A stretch of DNA of 64,000 nt from Sphagnum compactum (lineage: Eukaryota; Bryophyta; Sphagnopsida; Sphagnales): assembly GCA_965153455.1 (NCBI GenBank), contig OZ234496.1, forward strand, positions 21,134,304-21,198,303. The letters run 5' to 3'. The translations under genes and the position numbers were made by a program. Below, in pieces: positions 1 through 13,833 of this stretch (position 1 is its first letter; each line of letters opens with the position of its first letter). Below the pieces are notes generated by a model. It did no database searches. It was given only the letters and a program-made list of their open reading frames with translations, and was not told the origin of the DNA.

Positions 1-3000
1 TCTTTTTTTATATGTCTTATAGCATCATGATTTGAAATTGGAAATGGAAAAAAATGTTACTTTCAATATCATCTAAATATTCATATTTTAAGCTAGTTTT
101 CAACTACACTAGAAAAGGACTTTGAAAAGGGACTCTAATTTGTCGAAATTGTGACACCCTAAATATGTTTTTGTCCCCTATACATAATTTTCAGGTCAAG
201 GGTAGGTTGGATGTAAACAAACTTTTAAAATGTCTACACATAAGCTCGGAGCTTATGCCAATACATGTGTCCTTATTTACATGATGTTAAGTGAGATTTC
301 ACAAATGTCCTTTTGCATTATGTCTTGAACTAAATGCCAAACCTTAGGATTGGTTGTGGAATCGAATTGTACATGTACCTTGATAAACATATTTTCTAAC
401 AAAATTTCATCGAACTCTAGTAGATGATGTGAAAAAAAATAAAGGTCCATGTTTTTCAACTTATCAATAGTCATTTGCAACTTATTGATGTCACATTGAA
501 GTTCTTGATGTTGTTTAGTTGATTCCTCCTCTATCTATCCATAGTTTATTGACCAACCTATTCAACAAACAAGTTGAAATGTTTTTTTAGGTCATCGATA
601 TTCCTATTATGCATCATAAAAAAACTTTTATAACAACATATTTACAAGAAATCATGACTTTTCAAAAGGTTCAACTTGACTAAAGTGTTCTCATTAATTA
701 AAGGGGATGTTCACCTTGATTAAACACATGGTTTTTTTTACTAGTGATTTTAGATAAAATGATTTTTTTGATTAAATGTCAATAAATTAGACATCTAATC
801 AAGATGGCTTAGATTTAATCAAATTGGCCATACTATTTTGACATTTGGATCCCACCTATTAAATCATCAACACCTCGATGTTGGATGGTGAATTTTTTGC
901 ACACTGGTGTTCATGTCACATTTTTGGAAATTGTTGCAATTTGTTGTGGAGTGTTGTCTTGGGTTTATTTTGTAGTTTAAAAACGATGCCCCCCATATGA
1001 ATGTATGCAAGTGATTTGTTACAAGTAAATTGAGTGGGGTTTCATTGAATCAAATGTATAACATAGCATACTGCTTTAATTTTGGACACTTTAACATTAT
1101 AATTTTTTTAATTTACTAATGAACATAGCTAGGTATATGCTTTAATTGATGGGTCAAATCATGGAACTTTGTCTCTTGACGATTTGATGTGAGATGTTTC
1201 ATGTTTGACTATGCAAGCCTTGTATGGCTAATGTGCCCAAACATGAACCTTTGTCCAAGTTCATTTATGCCTAATTTAATTCATTTATGCTTTTGGCCAT
1301 ATGTTTTCTTTCAAGCATTGTTGGTTTCACACATTGTTGTGTGAATATTCTAGATTGAATGCTCATTTTAATAATAGTTGATACTTCAATTGTTTTATTT
1401 TCTATTTTCTTTCATGACCTTTATTGGGTTGCCATGTAATGCATGCAATGTTGACTTATTATTTATGTGTGTATCCATCTATTGCAATTTTGTTACTCAA
1501 AAAGGTGCATATATAATTATATGAATGATGGACAAATCATCATTACATCTCCTCACATATTTATTGGCAAAATTCCTATTTTCACAAATTTAGTAATATG
1601 ACCATGAGGACATCATGCAATAATTTTTATTTTATTTTTGTCATTGAAACTTAATACCTAGTAAATGGCCCCATAAAACAATGCCAACTTGATTGAGCAT
1701 GTCATTTTTTGGACCCATTTGACTAATGTCTCATGAACTAAACATTGAAAAAGGATAACCTAATCAAATATGACTAGTCAAAAGGTACATGATTATTTGT
1801 TTTTCCAAACCTCTAATCAAATAGTGTCAATACACCAATCAAAATAAACAATTTAACTAAATTGTATGGCTTGAAAAGTTGTGAATTCTTGTAATGTAAC
1901 CAACTTTTGGATTTGTCAACAAGAGATAACATTATAGTTCAAACATTTCCCAAAGAGAATACATTTAACCATTCAAAGGGACTCCATTCCAAAATATTTT
2001 TTTTAAGGTTTCAAATGAATTTTAGTATTTAATAATGGGAGTAAGCACCAAAATCATGGGGTACAATTAAAAAATGGTCCCCACCCTTTGCCTAATTCTA
2101 GAAGGGCCCATGTGTGGAATTGTAAGAAATTGCATTGTGCATCATTCAAGGTAATTCAAAAGGGAAAGGAAGTTCATTTGGTGTTAAATCATAAGTAGTG
2201 TAAATAGGTGTGTAAAACTAGTCAACCTCTTCAAAATTTAAAGTGCACATAAGATTGGCTAATAGGAAGTTATGAACAAATTCCTTAGCAATGAACATGT
2301 GTGTAAGGCATTGAAGGTCCTTCTCTAGGAAATTTCTTATTGAAGTAGATAGGAAATTAAAGAATGCAATGAACATTCAAGTATGACATTTGATAAATAG
2401 AGATCTTGTTTTGCTAATCATAGTAAAAATGAAAAGTTAAGCACAAGATCTTTTGACGTAAGATCCATACAATGATGAATTCCAATCACACAAAAAAGAG
2501 CATACTAGCAACACAATTTAGTTATTAAGTCCATAATATTTGGTGTAGGTAGTTCAATCATATTCATCAAATTTTTTGTTTCCTTTAACATTTTTGTGCA
2601 ATTTGTTTTTATAATTGGCAATGAAGAGGAAGTTAAAGCTAGATTAAGTCCAATTTATAGTTATTTATAGATAAAATCATCAATATGGTTCATCTCACCT
2701 AGGAAGTTCATAGACAAAGACCTTGAAGCAACCTATAGGATTATCTTGTAGCACATCACTTGCACTTCCTAAACAAAGTTTTCCAAGAGATTGAATAAGT
2801 TTTCTATGGGTTCTTATCCTTCATTTCTTGATCATAATGCTTGTGAAGCATTCTAACATATCATGTGAATGTACACATAATGCTTCTCATATATATTAAC
2901 TTTTGAATTGAAGAAATGTTAGTTGTAAGCCAATTTAACTCAAGCTAGTTGAAGAAAACCAATGTGATAAAATAAGTTTCCCCAAAATTTGATGGCTTGA

Positions 3001-5480
3001 AGAATACCAAGACATAAACAAGGCATTGTCTGACAAGGTCAAAGATTTCATTTTAATCAAAAAGTGGCCACCATTAAAAATGATCAAAAACACAACTTAA
3101 AGAAACTTATTGGTGGAAGATTCTTGGAGTACAAATAGTCACCATTGATGATGAACAACAACAAGGGAAACTTCACTTGGACAATAATAACAACAAACTA
3201 ATGTTTGGCAATAATGAAAGATTCCCACATTTTTCCTTTTTCATTATTCTCATTATCATCTTTTTTCTTTTCCTTTTTAATTGCCACAAAATCGCCCTCC
3301 TCTAACAATAACCAAATTCAAATCAATCACATTTTTTCTAGGCAATTGTTTACACATTAGCAACAAACTTACCATTTGATGCCAATGTTGTCACATGAAA
3401 AACCTTACATTTTGCAAAACAAAATTCCAAAAAAATCACAAGCTTTCAATTGCATCATGACAATAGAATTAATTCTTTTATAACTTCATTCTTATTCTTC
3501 ATGTATTGTTCATCCATCAATCCCTACAACCTCTTGTAAAAACATTTGATAGTCATGTTCATTGCATACACTTTTATACTCTAATCTTTGCACGACAATT
3601 ACTTTTCTTCCATCAATTTTTATTTTTTTCTTGTCTTCCTCTCTTTCCCACCCATACATTTTATTTGGAAATATTTCCCTTTATTAGAAACTCTTTCACA
3701 CAATTTTTTTAAAATGATGTATGATATTGATATACATCAATTAAATTTAAGACCATTTATAAATTAAAAAAAATTGGATGAAATTCAATTTAGAAAATGT
3801 TTTTTCTTCATTTTAACAATAAATGCAGAATGATATCTTCTTTTTAGAAAAAACCCACTAGCATATTAAAGAGGAGGATGGGCATTGCATTATTTTTTTA
3901 ATTTTATTTTGTTTAATAATGTTTTATGAACCATAAACATGAAGCCCTATGGTTGTTGAAAAATTATAAATTATATATTCTAAATGTCCATTAATTTCAT
4001 CCAATCTTCTTCATCTAATCGTTAAATCAAAATTAATTTTGACTCAAGATGAACTTTGAGTTGCAAAATGTTGTTATGCAATTTTATTTTATTTTTTCTT
4101 GTGTTTAAAATAGCCAAAGGATGCCATCAAAATTTTAGCTTATTGTGTACTATGATATTCATTATACATCATTTTTGTGGGTGAAAAGTGGCTCACTCTT
4201 AGTGTGCTTTCACCCCAATACACAATTGTAATTTGGGTGAAAACATGGTAGAGTATATACAAAAAGTAATGTAAGCAACAAAATGCTAAGATCCTTTGAT
4301 AAAAGGACTAACAAGTAAGTCATTTTATGGGGATAATCAATTTTTTTGGGTACATTATTTCTTAACTCTTATTCACATGGACTTAAAAACTAAATTGTTA
4401 TAATCATGTTTTTAAAAATACTTGCAAGTATTTGAATTGGACCTAAAATTTGTGACAATTTGAAAAATAAAGTTCAAATACTTGAAAGTAGGTGAAATTT
4501 TTTACCAAATATTTGGTTTTTTTTCAAGCACCTCAATATTGATATAGTGGTGAACATTTTAATATAATTTTTTTGGTTAATGGAGTTTGTTTTCATAATT
4601 AAAATCATCCCTAACCTTTTGAAAAATGATGAATTATTGGGGATACTTTTCGGGTATTTTTTCAAGTCCAAATGATATGACACAAATTATTTGAAAAGTT
4701 AAAGGCAAGTATCGATGCCCATGAAAAAAACTAAAGGTTTCATTTATTTCAAATGCTAGAGGAAGGTTAAATTTTTTTTAAAAAATTCTTGTTTTCAATT
4801 AGAAAACAAGGTAGTAAGTATGTACAAAATATCTTGCTTGCACTCATTTGCAATCCCTCATTTTTTTCTTAAGTGTTTATTGGGTAGATGCAAGTTATAG
4901 TGGCTCAATATTGGCAAAAATTACACTCCCTACAAGTCCATACAAGATTCTTTAAAATGATTTAAATGGACATGGTTGTTATTTTAATTATTTTAGTCTT
5001 TGAATAATATATGTTCAATCACCTACAAACCTTTCCAAATTTATGTGAATTTTTTTATTTTATGTAGCTAATGTCATTTTTTAATTTGGAAGTCCTAAAA
5101 GGGAAACCCACAAAGTCCATAGGAATAATGATCCATTTGAAAATTTCAAAAAATATGCTTTTGGGACAAAGAAATTGAAAACAAACAAAAATTGCAATTT
5201 ATATGGACTTATGAAAATATGGTCAAATTTTCACCATTCAAAAGTCCCCAACTATTAAATGGTTAAGGTTTTTAAAGAATATATGAGTTTATCATTTTGT
5301 ATTACATTATATATTGAATCCCAATAACAAACTTGAAATGTGAATCAATATAAATTTATCCATTTTTTATGTTTTTGTTAAATAACCAATCCATATTTTT
5401 TGATTTCAAAAGTCCATTACTACTAACAAATGAATTTTTTATCAATAAATAACCACACAATTCTCTTCATAATGAAATTA
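1..5480. other. AT-rich sequence without recognised genes
   Basis: I see no convincing coding region, RNA gene or clear transposon terminus here. The sequence is strongly AT-rich with long T and A runs. The longest open frames are about 60-70 codons, have no recognisable motif, and are what chance gives in such DNA. It may be old, unrecognisable transposon sequence. Confidence 0.6.
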
Positions 5481-6180
5481 TTAGTTTAGGGGAGTCTTCC
5501 ATTCAACCTCAAACAGACCTACCAATCCAACTCTATTTGCCCATGTTCTTTCCTTCCTTTTAGAGCTTGTCCAAAGCAAAATATTCTTCAGATTGTTATT
5601 ATAGTTTTGCTTTATAGGAGTATAAATGTACCTAACCTCATCATCCCAGTGAAGCTGTATCTTCTTCCCTCGCAAATTTGCAGCCATTATTTGTTGATTT
5701 CTTCTCTTATTGTGTTTCTTATTTAGAATGTTGACTTGCTCTAGAATGTGTTCCTGGGTAGGCTCTTCTTATTGTGATGGTGCTTCTTGATGTTCTTGCA
5801 AATCGTCCCTCTACTTCTCCTCTTTAGAAGTGGAAATGGAAATTGGACCAACTTGCTTTCTTGCACCTTCCTCTTTTCTAGGCTTTTTAAAACTATATTT
5901 CCTCGATGTTTTTTTTGCAATTTTTGTTGTTTTAAAAAATTGATTCAGAAGTTTTCTCAAACATAGACAATGGAGAATAACTCTGAGAAGAAGAAGAAAA
6001 ATAAATAGGAGATGGAAATGGTGGACCTCTTTTTGGAAACCTAGATTGCAAAAGCAAATTAGTTGTAAAACTTTGTTGTGCTCTTTGTCTCTCTTCTTTT
6101 TCTTCTTTCAACTTTTGTAATCTCTTTTTAGATTGTCTTTGCAAATTTTCAACAATTTTTTTTTCTACATTTATTTTGGA
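5481..6180 (-). pseudogene. Lysine/arginine-rich ORF remnants, unrecognised
   Basis: Two minus-strand open stretches (5932-6144 and 5481-5687) with less AT-rich composition than the flanks. The upstream one starts with a charged segment (KKRLQKLKEEKEERQRAQQ) that could form a helix, followed by a Pro/Ser-rich part. The downstream one contains QLHWDDEVRYIYTPIK. Stops and frame changes separate them. They lie just beyond the integrase end of the neighbouring gypsy element and in the same orientation, so they could be an additional ORF or 3-prime region of that element. I do not recognise a family. Confidence 0.3.
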
Positions 6181-6779
6181 GACAAAAAATGATAGAAATT
6201 TGTTTGTTAAAAATGAAAAGGAAGAGGCCCTCTATTGTTTGCCACCTTCTAAAATGTAATCATTTCATTTCGTGAAGTAACATTTCATTTTTTGCTTTAG
6301 GGTTAATGTTTTAATGATTTTTTTTTTGACACATGTCGACTTTTAATTGAATTCATATTGACAATAATATGGGTTACAATTAATGCCAGCTAACCTAGAA
6401 ACTTTGTGGATGTGGCATTCGTTGTTTTGATGACAACACTAAATTTGATGACTTATTATTGTCTAAACTACAAACTTCTTTTGTATTATGCTAAGTCATC
6501 AGATCGATATAGTTTTGTTTTAATGTGATAAACTTATCTAACCTATAGTCCAGTGACTATGAAATTATGTAATCATAGTTTGTGAATATTTTCACAACCT
6601 ACTGACTCATTGGATTTACTAAGGTTTTTTCTGATGCTACTATCTAATTAATATCAATAATGTCTATTGTTATCTGATCTTTTGAATGTTCATCAAATTT
6701 CTCTTCGATGTGGTCTAAATCTATGAATTTTAAAAACATTTTTTTATTTTGAACTTTGAATCTTCTTTAATGTTTGATC

Positions 6780-7760
6780 CACATATTTGTATGGTTTCAA
6801 CTTGTTAACATTAACCAATACTGGGTTTGGTTCAAAATTGTTAATGAAAATAAGAATATTAGTATTATTGGGTAAGCAATATTGTACCCTGAATGGACCA
6901 AATCATCTTTTTTTGAACTTGCCCAAGTGTGTCTTTTCTCCCTTGGGAAACCACAAAACATAATCTCCAAATTGGAATTTCTTCTTTGTGTTTTTTTGTT
7001 GCTTCCATTAAAATTTGCTCCACTAGTTTGTTCCAACATTGTTTTGAACTTCCAATTTCTGCTCATGTAACTTCTCCAACTTTATAATTCTTAGTAGTTA
7101 GTACTTTGGTTGGTTATGCATCTAGGTGGTCCCCATTAACAATCGGTAGAACATATTCTGTTAACATTAGAAGATGCAAACCATAGACTAATTGGTAAGG
7201 TGTATATCATGTTGCCACCTTGTAAGTAGTCCTATATGAAAACAAAATTGTGGACAAATGTTCATCCTAATTTGTTTTTTTTTCATTGACTAACTTGGTC
7301 AATAATCTACCAATGACTTTGTTAATAAATTTTGCTTGTCCATTTCCCTATGAGTAATAAGTAGTAGAACTAACATGCTTTAACATAAATTGTTATGTCA
7401 GATGTTTGATTATATCATTAATGAAATGTACTCCTTGATCTGTAACTATGGCCAAAGGACATCCAAATCTGGTCAAAACATACTTATAGAAAAATCTAGC
7501 CGTAACTATTGCAGTATTGGTTCTAAATGCCTTTACCTCCACCCACTTGGTTGCATAATTTGTAGCTACCATAATATATTTGTTTCTTGTTATTCTTCCT
7601 GCTGGTTTACTTGGACCTATAAAATCTAGACTCCATTTCATAAAATGTTGCTTTGTTTTTAGTCCTCCAATTTTTTAACAACTATCACAGCTTCTGCAAA
7701 ATTCATGAGTATCCTTGAATAAAGTTGGCCACTAATAACTTACATCTTGAATTTTCTTTG
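6780..7760 (-). pseudogene. Integrase remnant of the gypsy element
   Basis: Reading the minus strand from 7760, a zinc-binding end (FCRSCDSC) is followed by the catalytic core: MKWSLDFIGPSKPAG (first Asp), CPLAIVTDQGVHFIND (second Asp), then GNGQAKFINK, where the expected catalytic Glu after GNGQA is read as Lys. The C-terminal region near 6797-7066 contains the GDYVLWFPREK-type segment and the PNPVLVN motif, spread over frames. Integrase would join element DNA to the host chromosome. The replaced Glu and the stops indicate a dead copy. Confidence 0.8.
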
Positions 7761-8049
7761 TAATAATATCTTCAGCAAAATGTCCTCTTACCACTCCTTC
7801 ATGTAGTTCCTTAAAAACAATCTATGCTTATGAGGTGGTTAAACATTTGCGCACTTTGTTGTCTTGTCCCACTTTGTACATAATTCCTTATTTTAGAGTA
7901 AAAGGTTATACCTTTCTGGCTAACTTTTATTTATGAGCGAGGTTTAGGTTTAGGGCATCTGACATGTCTCCAAGTAGCTCTTTACTTCTTGCATCCATAT
8001 AGGTTCTACAAAAAATAATGATGCATCTACATAATGATACAGTTTAATC

Positions 8050-9376
8050 TAGGACTCCCAATGGATTTGAATTACATGGTAATCTAGATAAAACATCAAT
8101 TACCACATGTGTTCTACTAGGCTTGTAGATTATTGTGAATTCATGTTCCAAAAATAACAACACCCATTTAACTATCCTTCCAAACAATTGTGGTTTATTG
8201 GTTAAGTATACCTAAGCCACGTGGTTTACATAAAAAAAAAATTTGTTTCCTAATAAAAAATTTCTAAACTTATGAAGAGCATAAACCATTGCTAAGGCTT
8301 TTCTTTCTGTAGTAATGTAATTTTGTTCTACTTGATTTAGTAGTGTAAAGGCATATATTATAGGCTAGTCATACTTATTAATTGGGTTTTGTGCCAACAT
8401 TGCACCTATTGCCAATAATGATGCATTTGTGTGCATATGAAATTCCAACTACCAATTTGGAGGTATCAGAATTGGTTCTTCCATATATCTTTGTTTGATT
8501 TGATCTTAGGTTTCTTAACACTATGTGGTCCAAATAAATGGTTATGTCTTCATCATCAACTTTGTAATTAGTGCCATGATAAATGCAAAGTTTTTGATGA
8601 AACATGTATAAAACTAAGCCATACCATTAAAGACATGAATCTACTATGGGTTTGTAGGTACTAACATATCCACTATTGCCTACCCCTTCTTGGGTTATGG
8701 TATTTTTACCTCCTTAGAAACTATGAACCCTAAAATCAATCCTAAAAATACCATAAAGGCACATTTATTTGGATTAAGATTGATTTCATATTCTTTGCAT
8801 TCTAAAAGTAAAGTATAAGTTTCATCATATGACTCTCCATATCACTATAGACCATGAAGTCATCTAAAAATATCTTCACGAACTAGTTTAATATTTCTAT
8901 GAAAGTTTTACTAATTGTTATTTAGAAAGTTGGTGGCCCATTTTTTACATTAAATGGCATCACCATCCATACAAAAGCTCCCCAATCTATTTCAAGGGTT
9001 GTAGAAATTTGATGGTATCTTGAGTATCCATCTAAAAATGAATAGGTTTCATACCTTGCTACAATGTTCAGTACTTCATCAAAAAATGGTAAAGGATAAG
9101 GATTTTTTTGGTTACCTTATTTAACTTCCTAAAATCTACACATATTTTCAGTTTTCCATTTTTCTTAAGTAGTACCACTATAGGTGTAACCATGTAGCCT
9201 CTTTTAATGGTTGAATGAATCCTATTGTTAATATCTTGTTTGATAGTTGTAGCATAATTAGGGTTCAACTTATACCTTGCTTGATGTGTTGGCAGCATTG
9301 AAGTGTCTAACTCAATTATATGTTGAACCAACTTTGGAGGTATGCCTTTTAGATCCTTATAAGTCAAAGCAAACAC
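8050..9376 (-). pseudogene. Reverse transcriptase and RNase H of the gypsy element
   Basis: The frame 9068-9376 starts upstream of the fingers with LVQHIIELDTSMLPTHQARY, then IKRGYMVTPIVVLLKKNGK and LKICVDFRKLN, the classic gypsy RT N-terminal motifs. Continuing in broken frames, the palm motif IFLDDFMVYS (YLDD family) is legible near 8840-8880. RNase H-like sequence about a shared hairpin of hydrophobic strands (KFLIRKQIFFL, then IVWKDS..GVVIF) is legible at about 8050-8350. Several stops and frameshifts make the polyprotein inactive. It would have copied element RNA into DNA. Confidence 0.8.
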
Positions 9377-9676
9377 ATTTTTGAATTCCTTGAGTAAAGT
9401 TTGAAGCTCTTCAGTTTTTTCCTTTATTAAATGTGCATTAACCTTGATGCACTGTGGATTTGCCTCTATTCCAAGATTCAGTTTAAGAAGTTGTTGTTTT
9501 TCAATTAAAGTCCAACTTGTTGTTTGAAGATTTTATACATGTATGTTGGCTAGTGTCTCATCCATTTTTATATCAACTTGGCTATGATGATAATAGGTTT
9601 CTAGATAAACCTTATATTTAAGTGATATCTCTGGTTTGACATAAAAGTTTTTTGGTTTTATTGTTAAATGCACCAC

Positions 9677-10290
9677 TTATGTTGCTCTTTGATCTAATGT
9701 CCCTTGTTGTGGATCATATTCTTCATTGATTTTGATCTTTAAGACTCCAATACTTAGCAATGAAATTGTTTCCTTTGAGATAATGATTGTACCAATTGAG
9801 AACAACTGTAGTTCTATCTTAAAGATCAAATCTTCCTTTTCATTTGTTAGCCTTTCCAGCAAGTCATAACAAACAAATAATTGGGGCCTTCTGGTTTCTA
9901 CTCCCAATTTTTTGTTAATTAATATTGTTCTGACTATTCCATTATCTTGAACAATAATGACATTGTTGTCGTAGTCATGTGTAACCTTTGCATCTCTGAG
10001 CCAAGGTCTTCCTAGTAACATAAAATAGCTAGAAACTACCACACTATTTTGCAAAATAATAAATGTGGTTACATATGGTATGCCATGTATGTAAATCTTC
10101 AAATTTTTGATGATTCTTAAAGGTTTAATGATACTTTGATTGCCATTTTGAGGTGGTATGGAGTTGGTATTGGTTTGGGTAAACCTAATTTTGTTTTGAG
10201 GTTTTTTATTATGATATTGACAATTGCTCCTCCATCTAACAAAAAATCCTCAACAATGTTCTTCCCAACTTGTACTTGGATAATGGCCAT
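9677..10290 (-). pseudogene. Aspartic protease region of the gypsy element
   Basis: Around 10215-10290 the minus strand reads NIVEDFLLDGGAIVNI, matching a retropepsin active site in the D-G-G form common in plant gypsy elements. Downstream the frame 9677-10102 contains YFMLLGRPWLRDAKV, the conserved end-of-protease motif (LLGRPWL). The protease would release gag and pol products. A break lies between the two motifs. It is followed in order by reverse transcriptase. Confidence 0.7.
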
Positions 10291-10768
10291 CTGTTGTCTA
10301 CTTTTATAACTGCAATGTGAACTTTAGAGTGTGTCTCAATCATTATGGCTACACTAGGCTTTAATATCATTGTGGTAGCTATGTTAGGTTTTTTTGGCTT
10401 TAGTTTCTACCACATATATTTCTTAAAATTTGGTGTTATTTTCAATAGTTGACCTAACCTCAGGGTATAGCTAGTTTCCAACATTTGTTTACTGATATCT
10501 TGGAATATTTGTTCCATAGACATAACTTTGTTGTGAAGAATAACAAACAATTTTGTGGTATAATTGGTTATGTAGACATTCTGCCTTTAGTAATCCTGCC
10601 CAATTTGTACTCCATTGTGCATTCTCCTTCTAATTTAGATTTTTTGGTGGGTCTTCTATTTGCATCTCTTGTATTGTTTTGATAAAAGATTATTGTAGTT
10701 TTTATTCCTCTTCCTAGCCAACATCAAATTTCTTCTTGATTGGCTCTTTGTCCTTGAAAACTTGCTTT

Positions 10769-10969
10769 TTAATAACCTTTCTCTTGGTAATGGCCATGTT
10801 GACATCCACTATATGAACTAAAGGATTGGCAACCTTGGCTTCCACGACAAATGGTTTCTCTATAATCTTCATTCCTTTTGTTCTTAAACATATTCTGCAT
10901 GTCACTATACTCATGACAATTTATGATCTTGTGTCCAATGTAACCATAAATATGACAAGAATACATCAC
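10769..10969 (-). pseudogene. gag nucleocapsid zinc-knuckle remnant
   Basis: The minus-strand frame begins MMYSCHIYGYIGHKIINC. The spacing fits a CX2CX4HX4C retroviral zinc knuckle in which the second cysteine has become tyrosine (C-H-I-Y). The knuckle binds the element RNA in the nucleocapsid. It sits between the gag and protease remnants, where it belongs. The lost zinc ligand indicates decay. Confidence 0.6.
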
Positions 10970-11509
10970 AGGTCTCTATACTTTGATCTGCTGAATGGTA
11001 ACCTTAGAAACTATAAGAATAGATTCTTCCTTTCTTTTGATTTTGCATGTTTGAACATTATGATTTGTTTTGTGACAGTTTGTACAATACATTCATGTTT
11101 TATCTTAGAACAATTTGAGGTTTTGGAGCTAATATTGTCTAACTATTTTGTGGTATTGACAAATTACTTATAACTTCTACTTCAGAAATTCCTTCTTCAC
11201 AAACCAAAATTACTTCCTTATGCTACTACATGGTTTTTCTCTTCATGCATGTTGTTGATACACGCAAATATGATTGTAAACTAGATATGAAAACAACAGT
11301 TAGGAAACTATCTATTGTCCTATGTTGAAGACTATTGGTTAACTTCAATAATCTCTCATAATAAACTCTTACTTTTTCATTTGTTTTTTACTTCATGTCT
11401 TTCAACTGTAAATAGACTTGTTCATCATTTTGAATTGTTCTGAACCGTTTATAAAAAACTAACTGTAATCTTGCAAAATACATTCTAAGTAATCTCCCAT
11501 GTAATTATT

Positions 11510-12091
11510 ACACTAGTTAGACATAGTATTTTTGAAGGTAAAACTAAACATATTAACAATTTTTACATCTTCTGTTTCACCATTTGCTTTAATGGCAATT
11601 TTAAAAACTCTAACATGAACATCTGGGTTAGAATTATTCACATATTCAAGGTAGTTAAGTGGCCGATGATAAGGCTTGTTTGGTGGTAATGGTGGTATGC
11701 TTGGATTCATTATTAGCAATCCAAAATAGCTTGTCGGTCCTAGAGGTCTTGGTGGTTTTGGTGGTCTTGATCCTCCTCCTCATGGATATGATGGTTGTTT
11801 AGCAAAAACTTTGTTCACCTTTTTGGGCATCTCACTATACACATTGACAAGTTGTGTTACCCTTAAAGTTTGTGGTTTAGACCTCATACCAACAACAATA
11901 TGGGCTGGTGTTGTTACAAATGGAACTTCAGTAACTGTAACCATAGACTGAAGTAGGGCCACAAAATATAATGGTACAGATCTTATTGGTTCCATTCTAA
12001 AATTGGAAGCTCCTGCATAGGTAATTCCAACATTGTTATGATGTAACATATTTGGTGCAAGAGCTATAGAAATAGGTACTATATTTGCCAT
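11510..12091 (-). pseudogene. gag remnant of the gypsy element
   Basis: Two minus-strand stretches are collinear. One (11780-12091) reads from MANIVPISIALAPNM with proline-rich spacing. The next (11513-11719) has PYHRPLNYLEYVNNSNPDV followed by HVRVFKIAIKANGE, resembling plant gypsy capsid regions where a protein of the element is described as moving against hydrophobic helices. A stop near 11779 separates the stretches. The assignment rests on position upstream of the zinc knuckle and protease and on general resemblance, since gag is poorly conserved. Confidence 0.55.
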
Positions 12092-12100
12092 AGTCTAAGC

Positions 12101-13833
12101 TCTCATTTCCATTTTGTTATTTCTAGAGATCTATTCTTTGAGTCTATATGAAATTTTGACCCTTTCATGGTATAGATCCTCTAGCTCAACATGTCCCTGG
12201 TTTTCTACCCTTGCAACTTCTAAATTCAAATTCTGGAAATGTTCAACAAATCTTTACCTCACATTATTTTCAATAAATGGATATTCATTGATTTGATGTC
12301 TAATCTGATGACAATATGTGCATTGTGGAGGGTTAGGTCTTGGAACTCTATTCACTCTATGAATTCCTTTGCTCTAATCCCTTGGGACTCCTCTAACAAT
12401 GCTTCCACTCTTGTGATTAAATCTGGGTTCACTATACATTACTCTAATAGCCACAAGTACACCTTTTGTTAGTGTTGGTTCTATTTTTGGTAAGATACAA
12501 TTTTTTATCTAGTTACAAATACTGGCTCAACTCCTCTAGACATTTTGATGCCCTAAGTTGCAGCTTCTTGCTCAACCACATAATGAATCGAAGGTTCAAA
12601 ATTTTGAACTCTTTGTTCAAATTGTTCATTCTCATGGTCCTTTCGATAATAAGGAGGTGAAGTAGATCTATACCTTGGTACTACTTCCTCCCTTTCTAAC
12701 ATGTTGAATCTCTATTCTTATTCATAAATCAAAGTATTACAGTCATGTTGTTGCATTGGACCTGTTGATTCTAATGCAACTTTATGTTGAGGTTCAGATT
12801 CTTAACTCCTTCGTCTAAACTCAAACTATGAGTTTACATTTCTGATCTAACATTCTTTCTCTTGGAATTTTGTTACAGATTATTGGTGTGCCTCTATGCT
12901 TCATTAGTTTGCACTTCATGAGGAATTATCAGTGTTGCCTCAGGCATTTGTGGCCTACATGTCTCTCTATCCATGAATGTCTTTGTTCTAATTGAAAAAC
13001 TCTTTAGGTGTTATAAACTACTAATTTATGTGATTTGCATTCAAATTATTATTAATGGCAACGCCATTTTTCGCTTGTTTATATAGTATAATATGATTTA
13101 ATTGTCTCCTCAAACTTCTAGTCACAATTTTATTTTTCATTTTTCCACATTCTAATTCAAATTTAAACAAACTTCTTGATCACAATAATATCTTCATAGT
13201 TAGCTACTTTACTTATATGTGCTTCTTGAACAAAAACTTACGATCAAGATTTGAAAAACATGCAAAAAATGAAATTGAAGTTAATATCAATTTTTAAAAA
13301 TAAAAATTCCAGCAACAAAACATAAACAACATTCTAAATTTATATCGAAAACTAAATTTGGTGACCATCAGAAGGCCTAAATCTGATGATCACCAAATGG
13401 TAAATACATAATTTTTAATCCTATATTTTGACCTAAATTTGGAATAAGACATATCATAAAACTAATATTAATAAAATTAGTTCATTCAAATCTACTCATA
13501 TATAGTTTCAAAATTAAAATCCAATCATGAAAACATGATAAAACATCAAAACAACAAATCTAACAATGGAATTAAAGATTTTCCAAAAAGAAAACACTCT
13601 TGTTTCATATTCCCATAGAATTCAATCTTCAATAATGAATAATCTCCTCTCATTCTCTTCCTTTTTTTAAGATATAACCATCTAAAAAATAAAATCCTAT
13701 GATCTATTCAAATTCAATAAGTGACAAAAACTATGTAGTTTAAGTATAATTCCTAAAACAGTAACTAGGTAAGTCAAAATATACTAACTAACTATTACCA
13801 TGAGTAATTACTCCCTTAACAACTTCCAATGGA
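12101..13833. other. AT-rich interval, no recognised gene
   Basis: This contains the presumed 5-prime part of the gypsy element on the minus strand (to roughly 12.9 kb, by composition only) and then AT-rich sequence. I found no primer-binding site, LTR end or intact ORF that I can defend. Confidence 0.45.

Larger units (their letters stand above)
6660..12100 (-). mobile_element. Decayed Ty3/gypsy retrotransposon (internal region)
   Basis: Minus-strand fragments occur in the order gag, CCHC zinc knuckle, aspartic protease, reverse transcriptase, RNase H, integrase. Integrase after RT/RNase H is the Ty3/gypsy order; Ty1/copia has integrase before RT. Every domain is broken by stops and frame changes, so this is a fossil. 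I could not identify flanking LTRs, and no chromodomain is visible after the integrase, which separates it from the second gypsy element at 54-55.8 kb. Confidence 0.85.

Noticed and set aside
3506-3712. A 68-codon plus-strand ORF rich in Phe and Leu
   Set aside because: In AT-rich DNA such hydrophobic frames arise by chance; no signal peptide, promoter or homologue can be supported.
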